From: CAZCAQ01 sp964540135
Lineage (GTDB): Bacteria; Patescibacteriota; WWE3; UBA101185; UBA10185
Assembly: GCA_964540135.1 (NCBI GenBank)
Contig: CAZILK010000009.1
Location: forward strand, 1-43,185
Direction: 5' to 3'
Length of the DNA: 43,185 bases
Positions 1 to 8,494 of the stretch are shown piece by piece. The number at the start of each line of letters is the position of its first letter. The first letter of the stretch is position 1. The notes under the pieces were generated by a model. That model did not search any database and was not told the DNA's origin. It saw only the letters and a list, made by a program, of their open reading frames with translations. The translations under genes were made by a program, and so were the position numbers.

Positions 1-247
1 CCGCTTTGAGGTTATCAGCGCTTTCCCACTCCTCTTTGTTATAGCCATTTACTTTAAATGCTTCCTCAGTTGCTGTTTCAAGATGTGTTGGTTTAACTTT
101 AGTTTCCCAGACATCGACAATCTGAAGACTTGGTTGAGAGCAAACTACAAGTCCGAATTCAATAATCTCATGTGACTTGCAATCAAGACCTGTTGTCTCA
201 AGATCCACAACTGCAATATTTCTTGTTTTAAAATCTAGTATCTCCAT
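1..247 (-). CDS. DnaQ-like 3'-5' exonuclease (N-terminal part, runs off window)
   Basis: Partial gene. The start codon is at 247 and the frame stays open to the window edge, giving about 82 residues. Residues 12-20 read AVVDLETTG, the ExoI motif of DEDD exonucleases (RNase T / DNA polymerase III epsilon family), followed by an HEIIEFGLVV strand typical of the fold. The D-x-E pair supplies two metal-binding acidic residues. The remaining Exo motifs lie outside the window, so DEDDh versus DEDDy, and repair versus RNA processing, cannot be decided. The start overlaps the end of the upstream zincin-like gene by 13 bases, so the two are probably one transcript. Confidence 0.85.
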   Translation of the reverse strand, partial: MEILDFKTRNIAVVDLETTGLDCKSHEIIEFGLVVCSQPSLQIVDVWETKVKPTHLETATEEAFKVNGYNKEEWESADNLKA

Positions 248-1329
248 TTTTTTGGTTGTCTTGTGGTTAGTGCTCTTTCTGCCATTTTTGAGGCTTGTGC
301 CAGCTGATTGTTGATTGAAATCGCACTTCTTGTAAACCTCGCTAATATTTCAGCTAACTTACTTGTATAGAAAAGTTCTTTTATCCATCTCGATGATGAC
401 GGTTCAATGTACTCAACTCCAAGCCTTACAATCTCATCCATTAAGTCCTGCGGATTGCAAAAACCATATATATATGTTGCTAAAGCATTGTTAAGTGCTT
501 GATCAGGTGCTTCTTTGTCGCTTCTTTTTCCGTGTAGAATAAATGCAGGGTCTTTTTTTTGCATTTCATCTCTGTATATCTGCACGTAAGAGCTTGCAGC
601 TCTTTCCGAACCTAGTACAATGAATTCTGCTTCGGTTCTAAGCGACTCTAGGCTCTTTTTCGCTCTTGGCGGTATATACTCGCTTAAAGTTGCAAGGATA
701 GCTATTGCAAACAGCCTTTTTCTTGAGGACGCAAGCTCCGCAGCCCCATACACTAAATCAGGGTTTAACATCTCGTCTTTGAGATGACCTATTTCGTGAA
801 GCCAGGGTTCAATTCCAAATTTTATTTCAACCCCATTTATTATTGGTGATTGTGTTGCGAATTGAAGATATTCTGCAGGATATCCAGGAACGTAGAAACT
901 ACTAGAACCGGCCGAAATTATTACAGGTGTGTCCGGTACTTCTTCTGTCAAATCTATCACCGGTCCGGTATCATTTATCTTTATATATAAATGCTCTACT
1001 TGAAACATTTCTGGATAGAAGTTGTCTAGAACAACCTCAGCAATAATTTCTTCGCCATTTGGAAGTTCTTGAAGCATAAAGAGAGCGGGTACAGTATTAT
1101 ACATCTCGTCAAAATATTCGAAGTATTTAAATCTCGCATTTCTAAACTCTGCCTCAGCTACAGTTTCTGTCAGGTAAGGTGGGATTTCATATTCTCTTGT
1201 TTCAAAAGCTCTGTATTTGGTTTCACCTACAGCCTCTCTAAAGGATGCATATGGCTGTCCTAGAATTGGTGTATTCTCAGGTGTAAGTGGTTCTCGTTCC
1301 ACAACTATTGGAAATGACTCATCGTACAT
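235..1329 (-). CDS. Putative zincin-like metallopeptidase (HEIGH), unknown family
   Basis: A 364-residue protein that I do not recognise as a named family. Residues 178-182 read HEIGH, an HExxH zinc-binding motif within a hydrophobic-flanked helix (PWLHEIGHLKDE). A possible third ligand is E242 in SERAA, about 60 residues downstream, as in gluzincin-like enzymes. There is no clear signal peptide or membrane segment, so it is probably cytosolic. The N-terminal half is rich in E and Y and has no assignable domain. A -10-like TAAAAT preceded by TGT lies seven bases before the ATG. The 3' end overlaps the DnaQ-like exonuclease gene. Peptidase activity is inferred from the motif only. Confidence 0.7.
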   Translation of the reverse strand: MYDESFPIVVEREPLTPENTPILGQPYASFREAVGETKYRAFETREYEIPPYLTETVAEAEFRNARFKYFEYFDEMYNTVPALFMLQELPNGEEIIAEVVLDNFYPEMFQVEHLYIKINDTGPVIDLTEEVPDTPVIISAGSSSFYVPGYPAEYLQFATQSPIINGVEIKFGIEPWLHEIGHLKDEMLNPDLVYGAAELASSRKRLFAIAILATLSEYIPPRAKKSLESLRTEAEFIVLGSERAASSYVQIYRDEMQKKDPAFILHGKRSDKEAPDQALNNALATYIYGFCNPQDLMDEIVRLGVEYIEPSSSRWIKELFYTSKLAEILARFTRSAISINNQLAQASKMAERALTTRQPKKWRY

Positions 1330-1349
1330 ACCCTTAATTTTAACAAGAT

Positions 1350-2267
1350 TTACTTTAAAAGTTTACCTCTTATAAAAAGAGTGATAAGTGTTAGCATGAT
1401 CACAAATGTTAACCCGATTATCATAACAGTTGCCAATGGATGATGTTGGAAAGGTAGATCTACATTCATTCCAAAAAAACTGTAAATGATTGTTGGTACT
1501 GTAAGAAGCACAGTTACAGAGGTCAGCATCTTCATTGTTTTATTCAAGTTGTTTGTAAGTATAGTGGAATAAGCTTCTCTAATGTTTACTAGGTAGCGAA
1601 GGTTTGACTTTGATATCTCAATGAGCTGTGTATTACTAAGACTTAAATCTTGGATTAGATCCTCATCTTGTTCATACAGTCTTAAGATTTTACCGTACAG
1701 TATCTTTTCAAAGACAAGATTTGCAGGTACTAGCGCGTATAAGAAATCATTAAGAGTTCGTTCATATTCCACAAACTTTGAGATATCAGTGTTTTGAATC
1801 TTTTCAAGGTTGCTGCTAGCTGTTCTTATTTGCTTTGAGATAAGATGGATATATTTGTTAAATTCTTCATTTATTGAGTGAAGGAAATGAACGAACAGTT
1901 TAGTTTTTTGGGTTGTATTAAAATGCGCTTGCTCAAAATAATGAATTACTGGTATTTCGTGCTTTGAGATAGTAATAAAATTATCTTGCGTAATAATTAT
2001 GAGTACCGGCTCTGTCTCAATATTCTCATTTTTTCTAAGCGGAAACCTTGCAAAAACGTATTTGATATCATCTTCAATTTCAATTCTTGGCATTTCATAG
2101 GGGTCAAGTGCATCGTTAACAATTGTAAGATCAAGATTAAGAGACATTGAGACTTGGCCTAGTTCTTCTGGTGTTGGATTAGTTAAATTTATCCAAGAGC
2201 CTTTTACTATCTCCTCTATTTTTGAAAATTTCTTTTCATTTAGCTTTTTGTAGAATATCTCAAGCAT
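1350..2267 (-). CDS. corA: CorA-family divalent metal ion transporter
   Basis: Predicted inner-membrane Mg2+ (or Co2+/Ni2+) channel of the CorA/MIT superfamily, 305 residues, a normal length. The large N-terminal part is the cytosolic alpha/beta plus long-helix domain. Two membrane helices lie at the C-terminus, about residues 246-264 and 277-299. The signature GMN is at residues 266-268 (YSFFGMNVD), at the end of the first helix as in all CorA proteins. The usual acidic loop after GMN is reduced (LPFQHH). It is transcribed divergently from a multi-pass membrane protein. A perfect TATAAT lies six bases before the ATG, implying a leaderless message. Confidence 0.9.
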   Translation of the reverse strand: MLEIFYKKLNEKKFSKIEEIVKGSWINLTNPTPEELGQVSMSLNLDLTIVNDALDPYEMPRIEIEDDIKYVFARFPLRKNENIETEPVLIIITQDNFITISKHEIPVIHYFEQAHFNTTQKTKLFVHFLHSINEEFNKYIHLISKQIRTASSNLEKIQNTDISKFVEYERTLNDFLYALVPANLVFEKILYGKILRLYEQDEDLIQDLSLSNTQLIEISKSNLRYLVNIREAYSTILTNNLNKTMKMLTSVTVLLTVPTIIYSFFGMNVDLPFQHHPLATVMIIGLTFVIMLTLITLFIRGKLLK

Positions 2268-2273
2268 TCACGC

Positions 2274-2279
2274 ATTATA
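2274..2279 (-). promoter_or_regulatory. -10 box of corA, leaderless spacing
   Basis: Minus-strand TATAAT followed by six bases (GCGTGA) and then the corA ATG at 2267. The expected transcription start falls on the start codon. No Shine-Dalgarno sequence is present. Confidence 0.75.
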
Positions 2280-2337
2280 ACCCTCAATCTGTTGTTTTAA
2301 CAAGCAAAAGTGTATTTTTAGCCAATTTAAGCTAAAA

Positions 2338-2343
2338 TACTAT
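2338..2343 (+). promoter_or_regulatory. -10 box (TACTAT), leaderless spacing
   Basis: TACTAT, six bases (AGTATT), then the ATG at 2350. The same hexamer and spacing occur before the 624-residue protein gene starting at 42488. Confidence 0.6.
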
Positions 2344-2349
2344 AGTATT

Positions 2350-3456
2350 ATGATCAAATCTACACTTGTATCAAGAGTAATAGGCGGTTTGGCGCTATTT
2401 ATAGTGGTTCTTATACTGCTTGCCATTTTTAAACCAAGCCTGTTTTTTGCCATCATTAACATCTTCTGGTTTGTCATCTTTATTACTGCTTTAACTATTG
2501 TTACCCTTGGAACACTCACTTTTTTAGGTCGAAAAGAAGAAGCTAAAAGAATAATTAACATGTTTCTTGAGGGCTCAATGACCGTTATTGATATTGTTGA
2601 GTTTTTAGGAGATTTGTGGCGTACATTTGTCCAACTTACCAAAGACGCAATCCTAATCGCAATTCCGTATTTTGGAGTAGTCCTTGCAGGTCTTGTTTAT
2701 TACTTAATAATCCTTGCTTTTAAAGTTACCGGTAAGTATACCGATGTAACTATCCCAACAATTGCGTTATCAGTCATTGTAACTTTTGCAGCAGGAGCTA
2801 TGGTTGCTCCAAGAAAAAAAGACATGTTTAGTAAGCTTTCAGTCAGACTTCGTGAAGCCCTTATTAAATTTAAAAGAACATTTGTTGATAGTTTTGAGGT
2901 AGTTATATTTCTACTATTTTTAACAATCGATAGCACTAGCCTATTTTTCTTGCCTGAAGGGTTAAATCAGGAAGTTAGAGCTGCGGTTGGTGATTACGAC
3001 CTTATGGTTCGAGGCTTTGTTTTCTCCGATCATACCGGTACAACATTTAGAATAATTGCAGTCGTTGTATCACTTGAGCTTCTTCGTAGGCTTGTTAAGG
3101 TAGGTGCTACTTTTAGGAAGTATTATAGAAACCTAGATCTTCTCGCAAGTCTTGAAGAAATATCAACTATGCGCACCTCAAAGAAAGTTAAACTTGCACT
3201 TCGCAAGACTGCTGCAGTTGTAAGTGATGATTTTCTAATGTTCGCAGCCTTTACTGTTTTTATAACACTTGTCTTTTTACTCTTCCCAAGACTCAAGCTT
3301 GTTGCGTTAATTAGTGCAAGCGTTGCAGCACTTATCCTTGATCTTGTATTCCCGGCAAGACTTACGTTTGAGGGGTCAAATGATCTACTTTCGCGTATAT
3401 TCCAAAAGATAATATCTGTAAATCCGTTTTTAAAAAATAGAAACACTAAAGACTAG
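2350..3456 (+). CDS. Multi-pass membrane protein of unknown function
   Basis: A 368-residue protein with two strongly hydrophobic segments at the N-terminus (about 9-32 and 34-56) and further membrane segments near 98-120, 133-153, 174-196, 286-312 and 318-336. Between them are basic cytosolic loops, such as the stretch around residues 155-172 with KKDMFSKLSVRLREALIKFK. No catalytic or transport motif is recognised. It is transcribed divergently from corA with 82 bases between the starts. The four-pass protein at 3490 follows 33 bases downstream and may share its transcript. Function unknown; the gene call itself is secure from length and composition. Confidence 0.8.
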   Translation: MIKSTLVSRVIGGLALFIVVLILLAIFKPSLFFAIINIFWFVIFITALTIVTLGTLTFLGRKEEAKRIINMFLEGSMTVIDIVEFLGDLWRTFVQLTKDAILIAIPYFGVVLAGLVYYLIILAFKVTGKYTDVTIPTIALSVIVTFAAGAMVAPRKKDMFSKLSVRLREALIKFKRTFVDSFEVVIFLLFLTIDSTSLFFLPEGLNQEVRAAVGDYDLMVRGFVFSDHTGTTFRIIAVVVSLELLRRLVKVGATFRKYYRNLDLLASLEEISTMRTSKKVKLALRKTAAVVSDDFLMFAAFTVFITLVFLLFPRLKLVALISASVAALILDLVFPARLTFEGSNDLLSRIFQKIISVNPFLKNRNTKD

Positions 3457-3489
3457 TCACATGTACACTTAGGTGTAAACTTTTAATGT

Positions 3490-3858
3490 ATGCATAAAGA
3501 TAGAGGCAGGCTGCTTATACTGTTAATGGCGTTCTCTCTACTTGGCCTTGTGTCTCAAATACCCATGTATTTAATTCCATCTGAGACTTTTCAAGTCCTG
3601 TATGGAAGCTTACCGTCTTGGTACAAGATCTTTGGATTAGTAAGTCTGGTGCTTGGGCTTTTGTTTATAGTGGGGATTGGGCTTTTAAGGAAGTGGGGAG
3701 TGGTTCCTCTTGCACTGTCTTTTGGGATGAATTTGTACTGGCAATTATTTGTTGTTGGGTTATCAAATCCATTTTTACCGCTAGTTTTGGGAAACATATT
3801 CTTTTGGATACTGCTTTGGGCTTACGCTATAAAGCGTAAGTGGAGTAGCTTCTCTTAA
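3490..3858 (+). CDS. Small four-pass membrane protein, unknown
   Basis: A 122-residue protein with four predicted membrane helices at about residues 7-27, 45-65, 68-87 and 92-113, and short basic ends (MHKDRGR, KRKWSS). No family recognised. A TAAACT at 3476 is eight bases before the ATG, close to but not at the leaderless spacing seen at other genes here. It could instead be read from the upstream gene's transcript. Its stop lies five bases from the stop of the convergent copper ATPase gene. Confidence 0.7.
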   Translation: MHKDRGRLLILLMAFSLLGLVSQIPMYLIPSETFQVLYGSLPSWYKIFGLVSLVLGLLFIVGIGLLRKWGVVPLALSFGMNLYWQLFVVGLSNPFLPLVLGNIFFWILLWAYAIKRKWSSFS

Positions 3859-3863
3859 ATAAC

Positions 3864-6116
3864 TTAAAGTTTTTTTAACTTTAGTCGGAGCGAGTTTGAT
3901 ACAACCGATACGCTACTAAATGCCATCGCCATACCTGCAAATACCGGGTTTAACATGATTTTAAACATTGGGTATAACACTCCGCCGGCAACTGGTATTC
4001 CTATAATGTTATAGATGAATGCCCAGAACAGATTTTGTTTAATTGTTGCCATTGTCATTTTGGAAAGCTTGATTGCTTTTAATAACTTCGAAATATCTCC
4101 CCTAAGAAGAGTAATTTGAGCAGACTCAATTGCTACATCAGTTCCAGTAGACATAGCAATACCTACATCAGAAACTGCAAGAGCTGGTGCATCATTAACC
4201 CCATCTCCCACCATTGCAACTATCCTGCCTTGTTGTTGCAGCTCCTTTATTTTATCAGCCTTTTCACGTGGAAGAACTTGTGCGAAGACCTCATCAATAC
4301 CAGCTTGTTTTGCAATATACTGCGCTGTTTGTGTATTATCTCCTGTTAGTAGAACAACCCTTAGTCCTAGTTTATGTAACTCTTGGATTGTTTCTTTTGT
4401 GTTGTCTTTGATAGGATCAGCAATCCCAATAACTGCTAGTACTTCATTTTGAGATGTTAATATAACTGGAGTTTTACCAACACTTGTTAATGATGTAAGT
4501 CTTTCATCGTTAAACTTAATTCCTAAATCATTAAGTAGTGTTATATTACCAGCATAATAATTAGCATTATTGATAACTCCGGTCAGGCCCTTACCCTCAA
4601 TTATTTTAAATGCTTCCACTTTTCTAAAATTAGTGTTGTATTGATTTGCTTTATCAACAATTGCTTTGGCAAGTGGATGTTCGGAATTTTCTTCAAGTGA
4701 TCCTAAAATTTCAAGCACCGCCTCTTCTGTATTGTTTCCCTCAAGAATAATATCTGTTACTTCTGGCTTGCCTTTTGTTATAGTACCTGTCTTATCTACA
4801 ACCACTGTATTTACAAGACTAAGCTTTTCAAGTCCTTCAGCATTTTTTATTAATATACCGTTTTGAGCCCCTTTACCTGTTGCTACTATTATCGCTGTTG
4901 GTGTTGCAAGGCCCAGAGCACAAGGACAAGCAATAACCAGGATACCAATAAATGACATTAGTGCCATTGAAAGCGTTTCGTTAAATGGCATACTCATAAG
5001 TGTTCCGTACAGAAGCCAGCCAAGTAGGGCAACAACAGAAAGTATCAAAACAATAGGTACAAAAATAGCGGAGATCTTATCAGCTAGATTTTGTATAGGT
5101 GCTCTACTTCCTTGGGCTTCTTCAACAAGCTTAACAATGCCTGCAAGCATGGTGTCTGCACCAACTTTTGTTGCTTTAAATTTAAATGCACCTTGTTTGT
5201 TAATTGTTCCACCAATAACAAGATCTCCTGGTGTCTTATCAACAAAAATTGATTCACCAGTAATCATGGACTCATCAACTGAAGATGCGCCTTCTAGAAT
5301 TATTCCATCAACAGGTATTTTTCCTCCTGGTTTAACAAAGATGGTTTCATCAATTAAAACTTGATCAATATCTATTTCAAGCTGCTTTCCATCGCGTTCA
5401 ACAGTTGCAGTTTTAGCCTGAAGATTTAAAAGTTTTTTTATAGCCTCTCCTGTTTTTTCTTTTGACTTTGCTTCAAGATATTTTCCAAGAGTAATAAAAC
5501 CAATAACGATAATTGTTACATCGTAGTATATATGTTCAGTATTTAAAAATCCCTTAAGTGGCTCTTCAAATGCAGTGATGATAAAGCTATATAAGTACGC
5601 AGTTAAAGTACCGATTCCAACAAGAGTATCCATGTTTGCAACTCTAAACTTAATAAATCTAACAACACCTTTTAGGTACTCCGTTCCAGTAACAAAAAGC
5701 ATATACGTTGCAAAGATTGGTAACAAATGATGGACAAAGTCCATTGTGATGGGGGACATCTTTGGAAAAGCCTGAATATTCCCAAGTAGTTCCCTCATCA
5801 TAATTAGGAAACTTATGATAACAATAGGAAGTGATATGAGTACCTTTGATCTGAGTTTAGTTAGTTCGCTGTCTTTTTGAGATACCACGCTTTCTCCTTT
5901 TTGTGTACTAATAAATGCGTAGCCTAGAGGTTCAATGTTTTTACTTAGTTCCTCAATTGTTATCTTTTCCGTATCAAACTCAAGAGTGGCTTTTTCTGTT
6001 CCGTAGTTCACAGAGCAGGACTTCACCCCATCAATATCTGTTAAAGTACTTTCTATCAAACTTGCACAACTTGCGCAGTGCATTCCTGATACTGGGATAA
6101 TCTCTTTTTTTATCAT
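3864..6116 (-). CDS. copA: Copper-translocating P1B-type ATPase
   Basis: Inner-membrane ATPase that exports Cu+ using ATP, 750 residues, full length for a one-HMA-domain CopA. One N-terminal heavy-metal domain has GMHCASC at 11-17. Membrane helices follow at about 90-215. The actuator motif TGES is at 286-289. The intramembrane CPC at 397-399 (ACPCALG) defines the P1B-1 metal site. The phosphorylated aspartate is D441 in DKTGT, the HP locus is SEHPLAKAI near 478-486, and the hinge GDGVND is at 637-642. All catalytic residues are intact. TAAAAT six bases before the ATG gives it its own promoter, although it lies 64 bases downstream of the histidine kinase on the same strand. Copper rather than silver specificity is from family knowledge. 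Confidence 0.93.
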   Translation of the reverse strand: MIKKEIIPVSGMHCASCASLIESTLTDIDGVKSCSVNYGTEKATLEFDTEKITIEELSKNIEPLGYAFISTQKGESVVSQKDSELTKLRSKVLISLPIVIISFLIMMRELLGNIQAFPKMSPITMDFVHHLLPIFATYMLFVTGTEYLKGVVRFIKFRVANMDTLVGIGTLTAYLYSFIITAFEEPLKGFLNTEHIYYDVTIIVIGFITLGKYLEAKSKEKTGEAIKKLLNLQAKTATVERDGKQLEIDIDQVLIDETIFVKPGGKIPVDGIILEGASSVDESMITGESIFVDKTPGDLVIGGTINKQGAFKFKATKVGADTMLAGIVKLVEEAQGSRAPIQNLADKISAIFVPIVLILSVVALLGWLLYGTLMSMPFNETLSMALMSFIGILVIACPCALGLATPTAIIVATGKGAQNGILIKNAEGLEKLSLVNTVVVDKTGTITKGKPEVTDIILEGNNTEEAVLEILGSLEENSEHPLAKAIVDKANQYNTNFRKVEAFKIIEGKGLTGVINNANYYAGNITLLNDLGIKFNDERLTSLTSVGKTPVILTSQNEVLAVIGIADPIKDNTKETIQELHKLGLRVVLLTGDNTQTAQYIAKQAGIDEVFAQVLPREKADKIKELQQQGRIVAMVGDGVNDAPALAVSDVGIAMSTGTDVAIESAQITLLRGDISKLLKAIKLSKMTMATIKQNLFWAFIYNIIGIPVAGGVLYPMFKIMLNPVFAGMAMAFSSVSVVSNSLRLKLKKL

Positions 6117-6122
6117 ATGCTT

Positions 6123-6128
6123 ATTTTA
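6123..6128 (-). promoter_or_regulatory. -10 box of copA, leaderless spacing
   Basis: Minus-strand TAAAAT, six bases (AAGCAT), then the copA ATG at 6116. The direct repeat found before the response regulator gene is not seen here, so copA may not belong to that regulon. Confidence 0.65.
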
Positions 6129-6180
6129 CCTTTAATTTTGCCTACAATGTAATTAAATTTTTAACTTCGTATTTCTCTGC

Positions 6181-7206
6181 TTAGGCTGGCAGTTTCCTAA
6201 TTGGAATTCTAATACTAAAAATAGTTCCCTTACCAAGCTCACTTTCAGCAGTAATAGTACCTTTGTGATTTAGGACTATCTCTTTTGCAATAGTAAGTCC
6301 AAGTCCAAAGCCCTCAGTATCTGACGCCGATCTAGCTTTATCCGCTCTGTAAAAAGGTTCAAAGATATTTGGCAGGTCTTCTTTTGCAATCCCAATACCG
6401 TTGTCCTTGACTTGAACAAGTACGCAGTTGTGTTCTTTTGTTAATGTGATCTCAATATCACCCTCAGGTTTACTATATTTAATCGCGTTTTCTATTAAAT
6501 TTGTGAATAAGTCTTCTAGTTCTTCAGGCACTCCTAGTACTTGTAGGGTTTTAAGGTTGGTTGATACATTAATCTTTTTTTCTTTAATCATAGGAGAAAG
6601 TTTTGAAAGCACACTTTCTAAAGCTTTATTCAGTGCTACAACTGTGTGTTTTGGACTTACTGAATTATGATATTTGCTTTGATTTAACAGCTTAAGCATA
6701 AATCCGTGTAGTTTATCAACCTCATCAATTGTGCTTCTTAAGATTTTTTTCGAGCTTTCAAGTGTTAAACTTTTATCTCGAAGAGTTACTTCAAGCTCGG
6801 TTTTCATTGCCGTGAGGGGTGTTTTTAATTCATGCGCAGCATCAGAAATAAATCGCTTTTGTTTTTTTACCATAACTTCAATAGGCCCAAGCGTTTTGCC
6901 TGCAAGAAAATAGCCGATTGAACCTGCTGCAAGAAGTATGATCAAATTTATTCCAAGCAAATTAAATAGTGTTTGTTCCCTAATTTCTTCTAGCGCATGT
7001 GGATCGATCGCGAGAGTTATTCTTGGGTAGCCGGATTGTCTATTAAATCTATTATATTGTCTTTCAAGTTCTCTTCTTTGCATCTCAAGAGCATGATAGG
7101 TGTTGTTGTTTACCCCAACGTACATAACCGAGCTGAATAGAAGTGATACAGTCATTATCATTAATAAATACCATGCTGTTAGTTTTAAGCGAGCTGATTC
7201 AAACAT
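6181..7206 (-). CDS. Sensor histidine kinase
   Basis: Membrane sensor kinase of 341 residues, partner of the response regulator directly upstream (two bases apart). Membrane helices at about 10-33 and 80-102 flank a short extracytoplasmic loop of roughly 45 residues, too small for a standard ligand-binding domain. The phosphorylated histidine is H125 in the H box (SDAAHELKTPLTAMKTELE). The ATPase domain has the N box (LIENAIKYS), G1 box (VKDNGIGI), F box (IFEPFYRAD) and G2 box (GFGLGLTIAKEI). No obvious HAMP domain lies between TM2 and the H box. The signal could be envelope stress or a metal; neighbours support either. Confidence 0.92.
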   Translation of the reverse strand: MFESARLKLTAWYLLMIMTVSLLFSSVMYVGVNNNTYHALEMQRRELERQYNRFNRQSGYPRITLAIDPHALEEIREQTLFNLLGINLIILLAAGSIGYFLAGKTLGPIEVMVKKQKRFISDAAHELKTPLTAMKTELEVTLRDKSLTLESSKKILRSTIDEVDKLHGFMLKLLNQSKYHNSVSPKHTVVALNKALESVLSKLSPMIKEKKINVSTNLKTLQVLGVPEELEDLFTNLIENAIKYSKPEGDIEITLTKEHNCVLVQVKDNGIGIAKEDLPNIFEPFYRADKARSASDTEGFGLGLTIAKEIVLNHKGTITAESELGKGTIFSIRIPIRKLPA

Positions 7207-7208
7207 TT

Positions 7209-7886
7209 TTAAGCCTCTTTTAGCGAATAGCCAAATCCTCTAACAGTATGAATTAATTGTTTCTCGTTTGGAAAGCTTTTATCTATCTTTGCTCGAAGAT
7301 ACCCTATGTACTGCTCAACTGTGTTTGAAAGGATGTCTGAGTCATAGTCCCAGACGTGCGAGATTATATGTTCTTTGGATAATGTCTTATTCTGGTTTCG
7401 GAGTAGGTACTCAAGAAGAGAGTACTCTGTTTTTGAAAGTGTAATTTCTTTACCATCTCTTGTGACAGTAAAATTTGTAGTATCAAGTGTTAGTGTTCCG
7501 CAGGTGAGAACTGTATCAAGAACAGTTTGTGGTCTACGTAAAAGTGCTCTTATTCTTGCAAGTAGTTCCTCAAATGCAAATGGTTTAGTTAGATAGTCAT
7601 CAGCTCCTGTGTTTAACCCACGCACTTTGTCTTCAAGCTCGCTTTTTGCAGTCAGCATGAGTATTGGTGTCTGGATCTTTTCTGCTCTTAATTTCTGACA
7701 AACCTCCTCACCACTTAATTCTGGAAGCATTAAATCAAGAATAATTAAGTCGTAATCTTCGGAACTAGCTAAGTCGTAGCCGTCAGTACCTGTATACGCG
7801 ATATCCGCAGAATAGCTTTCTTGCTCAAGCCCCTTTTTAATGGCGGCTGCAATCTTATGTTCATCCTCCACAATAAGAAGTCTCAT
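7209..7886 (-). CDS. OmpR/PhoB-family response regulator
   Basis: DNA-binding response regulator, 225 residues from the ATG at 7886. A longer frame upstream exists but adds 44 residues unlike the family, and the TATAAT six bases before 7886 marks this start. The receiver domain has the acidic pocket VEDE (7-9) and phosphorylated D51 in ILDLMLPELSG, with K in LTKPF. The C-terminal winged helix includes LSKTEYSLLEYLLRNQN and HTVRGFGYSL. The gene precedes its kinase by two bases. A tandem direct repeat of 11-base period sits at about -21 to -37 of its promoter and recurs before the secreted protein gene at 8448, which suggests autoregulation. Confidence 0.94.
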   Translation of the reverse strand: MRLLIVEDEHKIAAAIKKGLEQESYSADIAYTGTDGYDLASSEDYDLIILDLMLPELSGEEVCQKLRAEKIQTPILMLTAKSELEDKVRGLNTGADDYLTKPFAFEELLARIRALLRRPQTVLDTVLTCGTLTLDTTNFTVTRDGKEITLSKTEYSLLEYLLRNQNKTLSKEHIISHVWDYDSDILSNTVEQYIGYLRAKIDKSFPNEKQLIHTVRGFGYSLKEA

Positions 7887-7892
7887 ACTGGC

Positions 7893-7898
7893 ATTATA
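7893..7898 (-). promoter_or_regulatory. -10 box of the two-component operon, leaderless spacing
   Basis: Minus-strand TATAAT, six bases (GCCAGT), then the ATG at 7886. No recognisable -35 hexamer; the direct repeat at 7907-7923 occupies that region. Confidence 0.75.
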
Positions 7899-7906
7899 TA
7901 GCCAAG

Positions 7907-7923
7907 GCTGAGAATTTGCTGAG
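7907..7923 (-). promoter_or_regulatory. Direct-repeat box, probable response-regulator site (autoregulation)
   Basis: GCTGAG occurs twice on the plus strand (7907-7912 and 7918-7923), an 11-base period as used by OmpR/PhoB-type dimers. The minus-strand form is CTCAGCAAATTCTCAG. If transcription starts at 7886 the box covers about -21 to -37, where an activator can replace a -35 element. The arrangement recurs at 8495-8510. Confidence 0.55.
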
Positions 7924-7931
7924 TAGAAACT

Positions 7932-7959
7932 AAAAAGAGCCTCGTTAGAGGCTCTTTTT
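7932..7959 (-). terminator. Intrinsic terminator after the Spy-like secreted protein gene
   Basis: Perfect 12-base inverted repeat (AAAAAGAGCCTC / GAGGCTCTTTTT) with a four-base loop, GC-rich core and A/T tracts on both sides. It lies 18 bases past the stop of the 7978-8448 gene and isolates that gene from the two-component operon promoter. The symmetric A/T flanks would work in either direction. Confidence 0.9.
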
Positions 7960-7977
7960 AGAGTGGTAGGAGGAAGT

Positions 7978-8448
7978 TTACTCTCTGTCCATTCTCCCAA
8001 TACCAAGACCTTTTCCATATTTACCCTGTCCCCACAGAAACATGTACTTAAGGTCTATACCGTTAGCCTCGGCCCAAGTTTTAAGCTCGGATTGTATTTT
8101 GTCGTGTTCTGCTCTTCTTTCTTCTCTTGTCATATCAGAAAAATCAGGTTTATTCTTTTTAAGCTCGGCGTGCTTTGCCAGTATTTTCGATTTTTGTGCT
8201 TCAGTTAATTTGTCGCTCTTAACAAGCTCAGCGAGCTTTGTTTCTAGCTGCTTTTGCATCTCAGCTTGTTTTTCCAACCTGTATGCGTCAACAACAGCTT
8301 TTACCTCGGTTTTATTAAGTTTGAACTTATCTACAATCCTTTCGATAAGCGGGTTGTATTCCCTACCATCAAATGCATACGCAGGTCTAGCAAGACCGAT
8401 GCTTAATGCACCGATAACTGCTAATGTATATATGCTTTTTTTCTTCAT
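7978..8448 (-). CDS. Small secreted Spy/LTXXQ- or DUF2680-like helical protein
   Basis: A 156-residue exported protein. A signal peptide covers about residues 1-25 (MKKK, hydrophobic TLAVIGALSIGLA, cleavage after AYA). The mature part is highly charged and helical, with LTEAQKSKI near residues 80-88 matching the LTxxQ pattern of Spy/CpxP periplasmic chaperones; the DUF2680 family is an alternative. A clear Shine-Dalgarno (AAAGGA) precedes the ATG, unlike most genes here. A direct repeat shared with the neighbouring response regulator promoter lies upstream, and a strong terminator follows. Spy and CpxP are controlled by BaeSR and CpxAR in enterobacteria, so an envelope-stress role is a reasonable inference. 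Confidence 0.75.
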   Translation of the reverse strand: MKKKSIYTLAVIGALSIGLARPAYAFDGREYNPLIERIVDKFKLNKTEVKAVVDAYRLEKQAEMQKQLETKLAELVKSDKLTEAQKSKILAKHAELKKNKPDFSDMTREERRAEHDKIQSELKTWAEANGIDLKYMFLWGQGKYGKGLGIGRMDRE

Positions 8449-8459
8449 ACGTTTCCTTT

Positions 8460-8475
8460 CTAAGTTAATACTTAG
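8460..8475. promoter_or_regulatory. Inverted repeat in the 5' leader/promoter of the secreted protein gene
   Basis: CTAAGT-TAAT-ACTTAG, a perfect 6-base inverted repeat directly upstream of the AAAGGA ribosome-binding site of the 8448 gene. It could be an operator or a small hairpin in the leader. No function can be assigned from sequence alone. Confidence 0.35.
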
Positions 8476-8494
8476 TGAAGATTACTACCTGTTT

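Noticed and set aside
1069..1263. Short plus-strand frames lying inside minus-strand genes (this one and similar ones across the window)
   Set aside because: Each lies wholly within a real gene on the other strand, has no promoter or ribosome-binding site and no recognisable product.
7887..8018. N-terminal extension of the response regulator frame (44 extra residues)
   Set aside because: The extra residues do not match receiver domains, and the terminator hairpin of the preceding gene and the TATAAT promoter lie inside the stretch.
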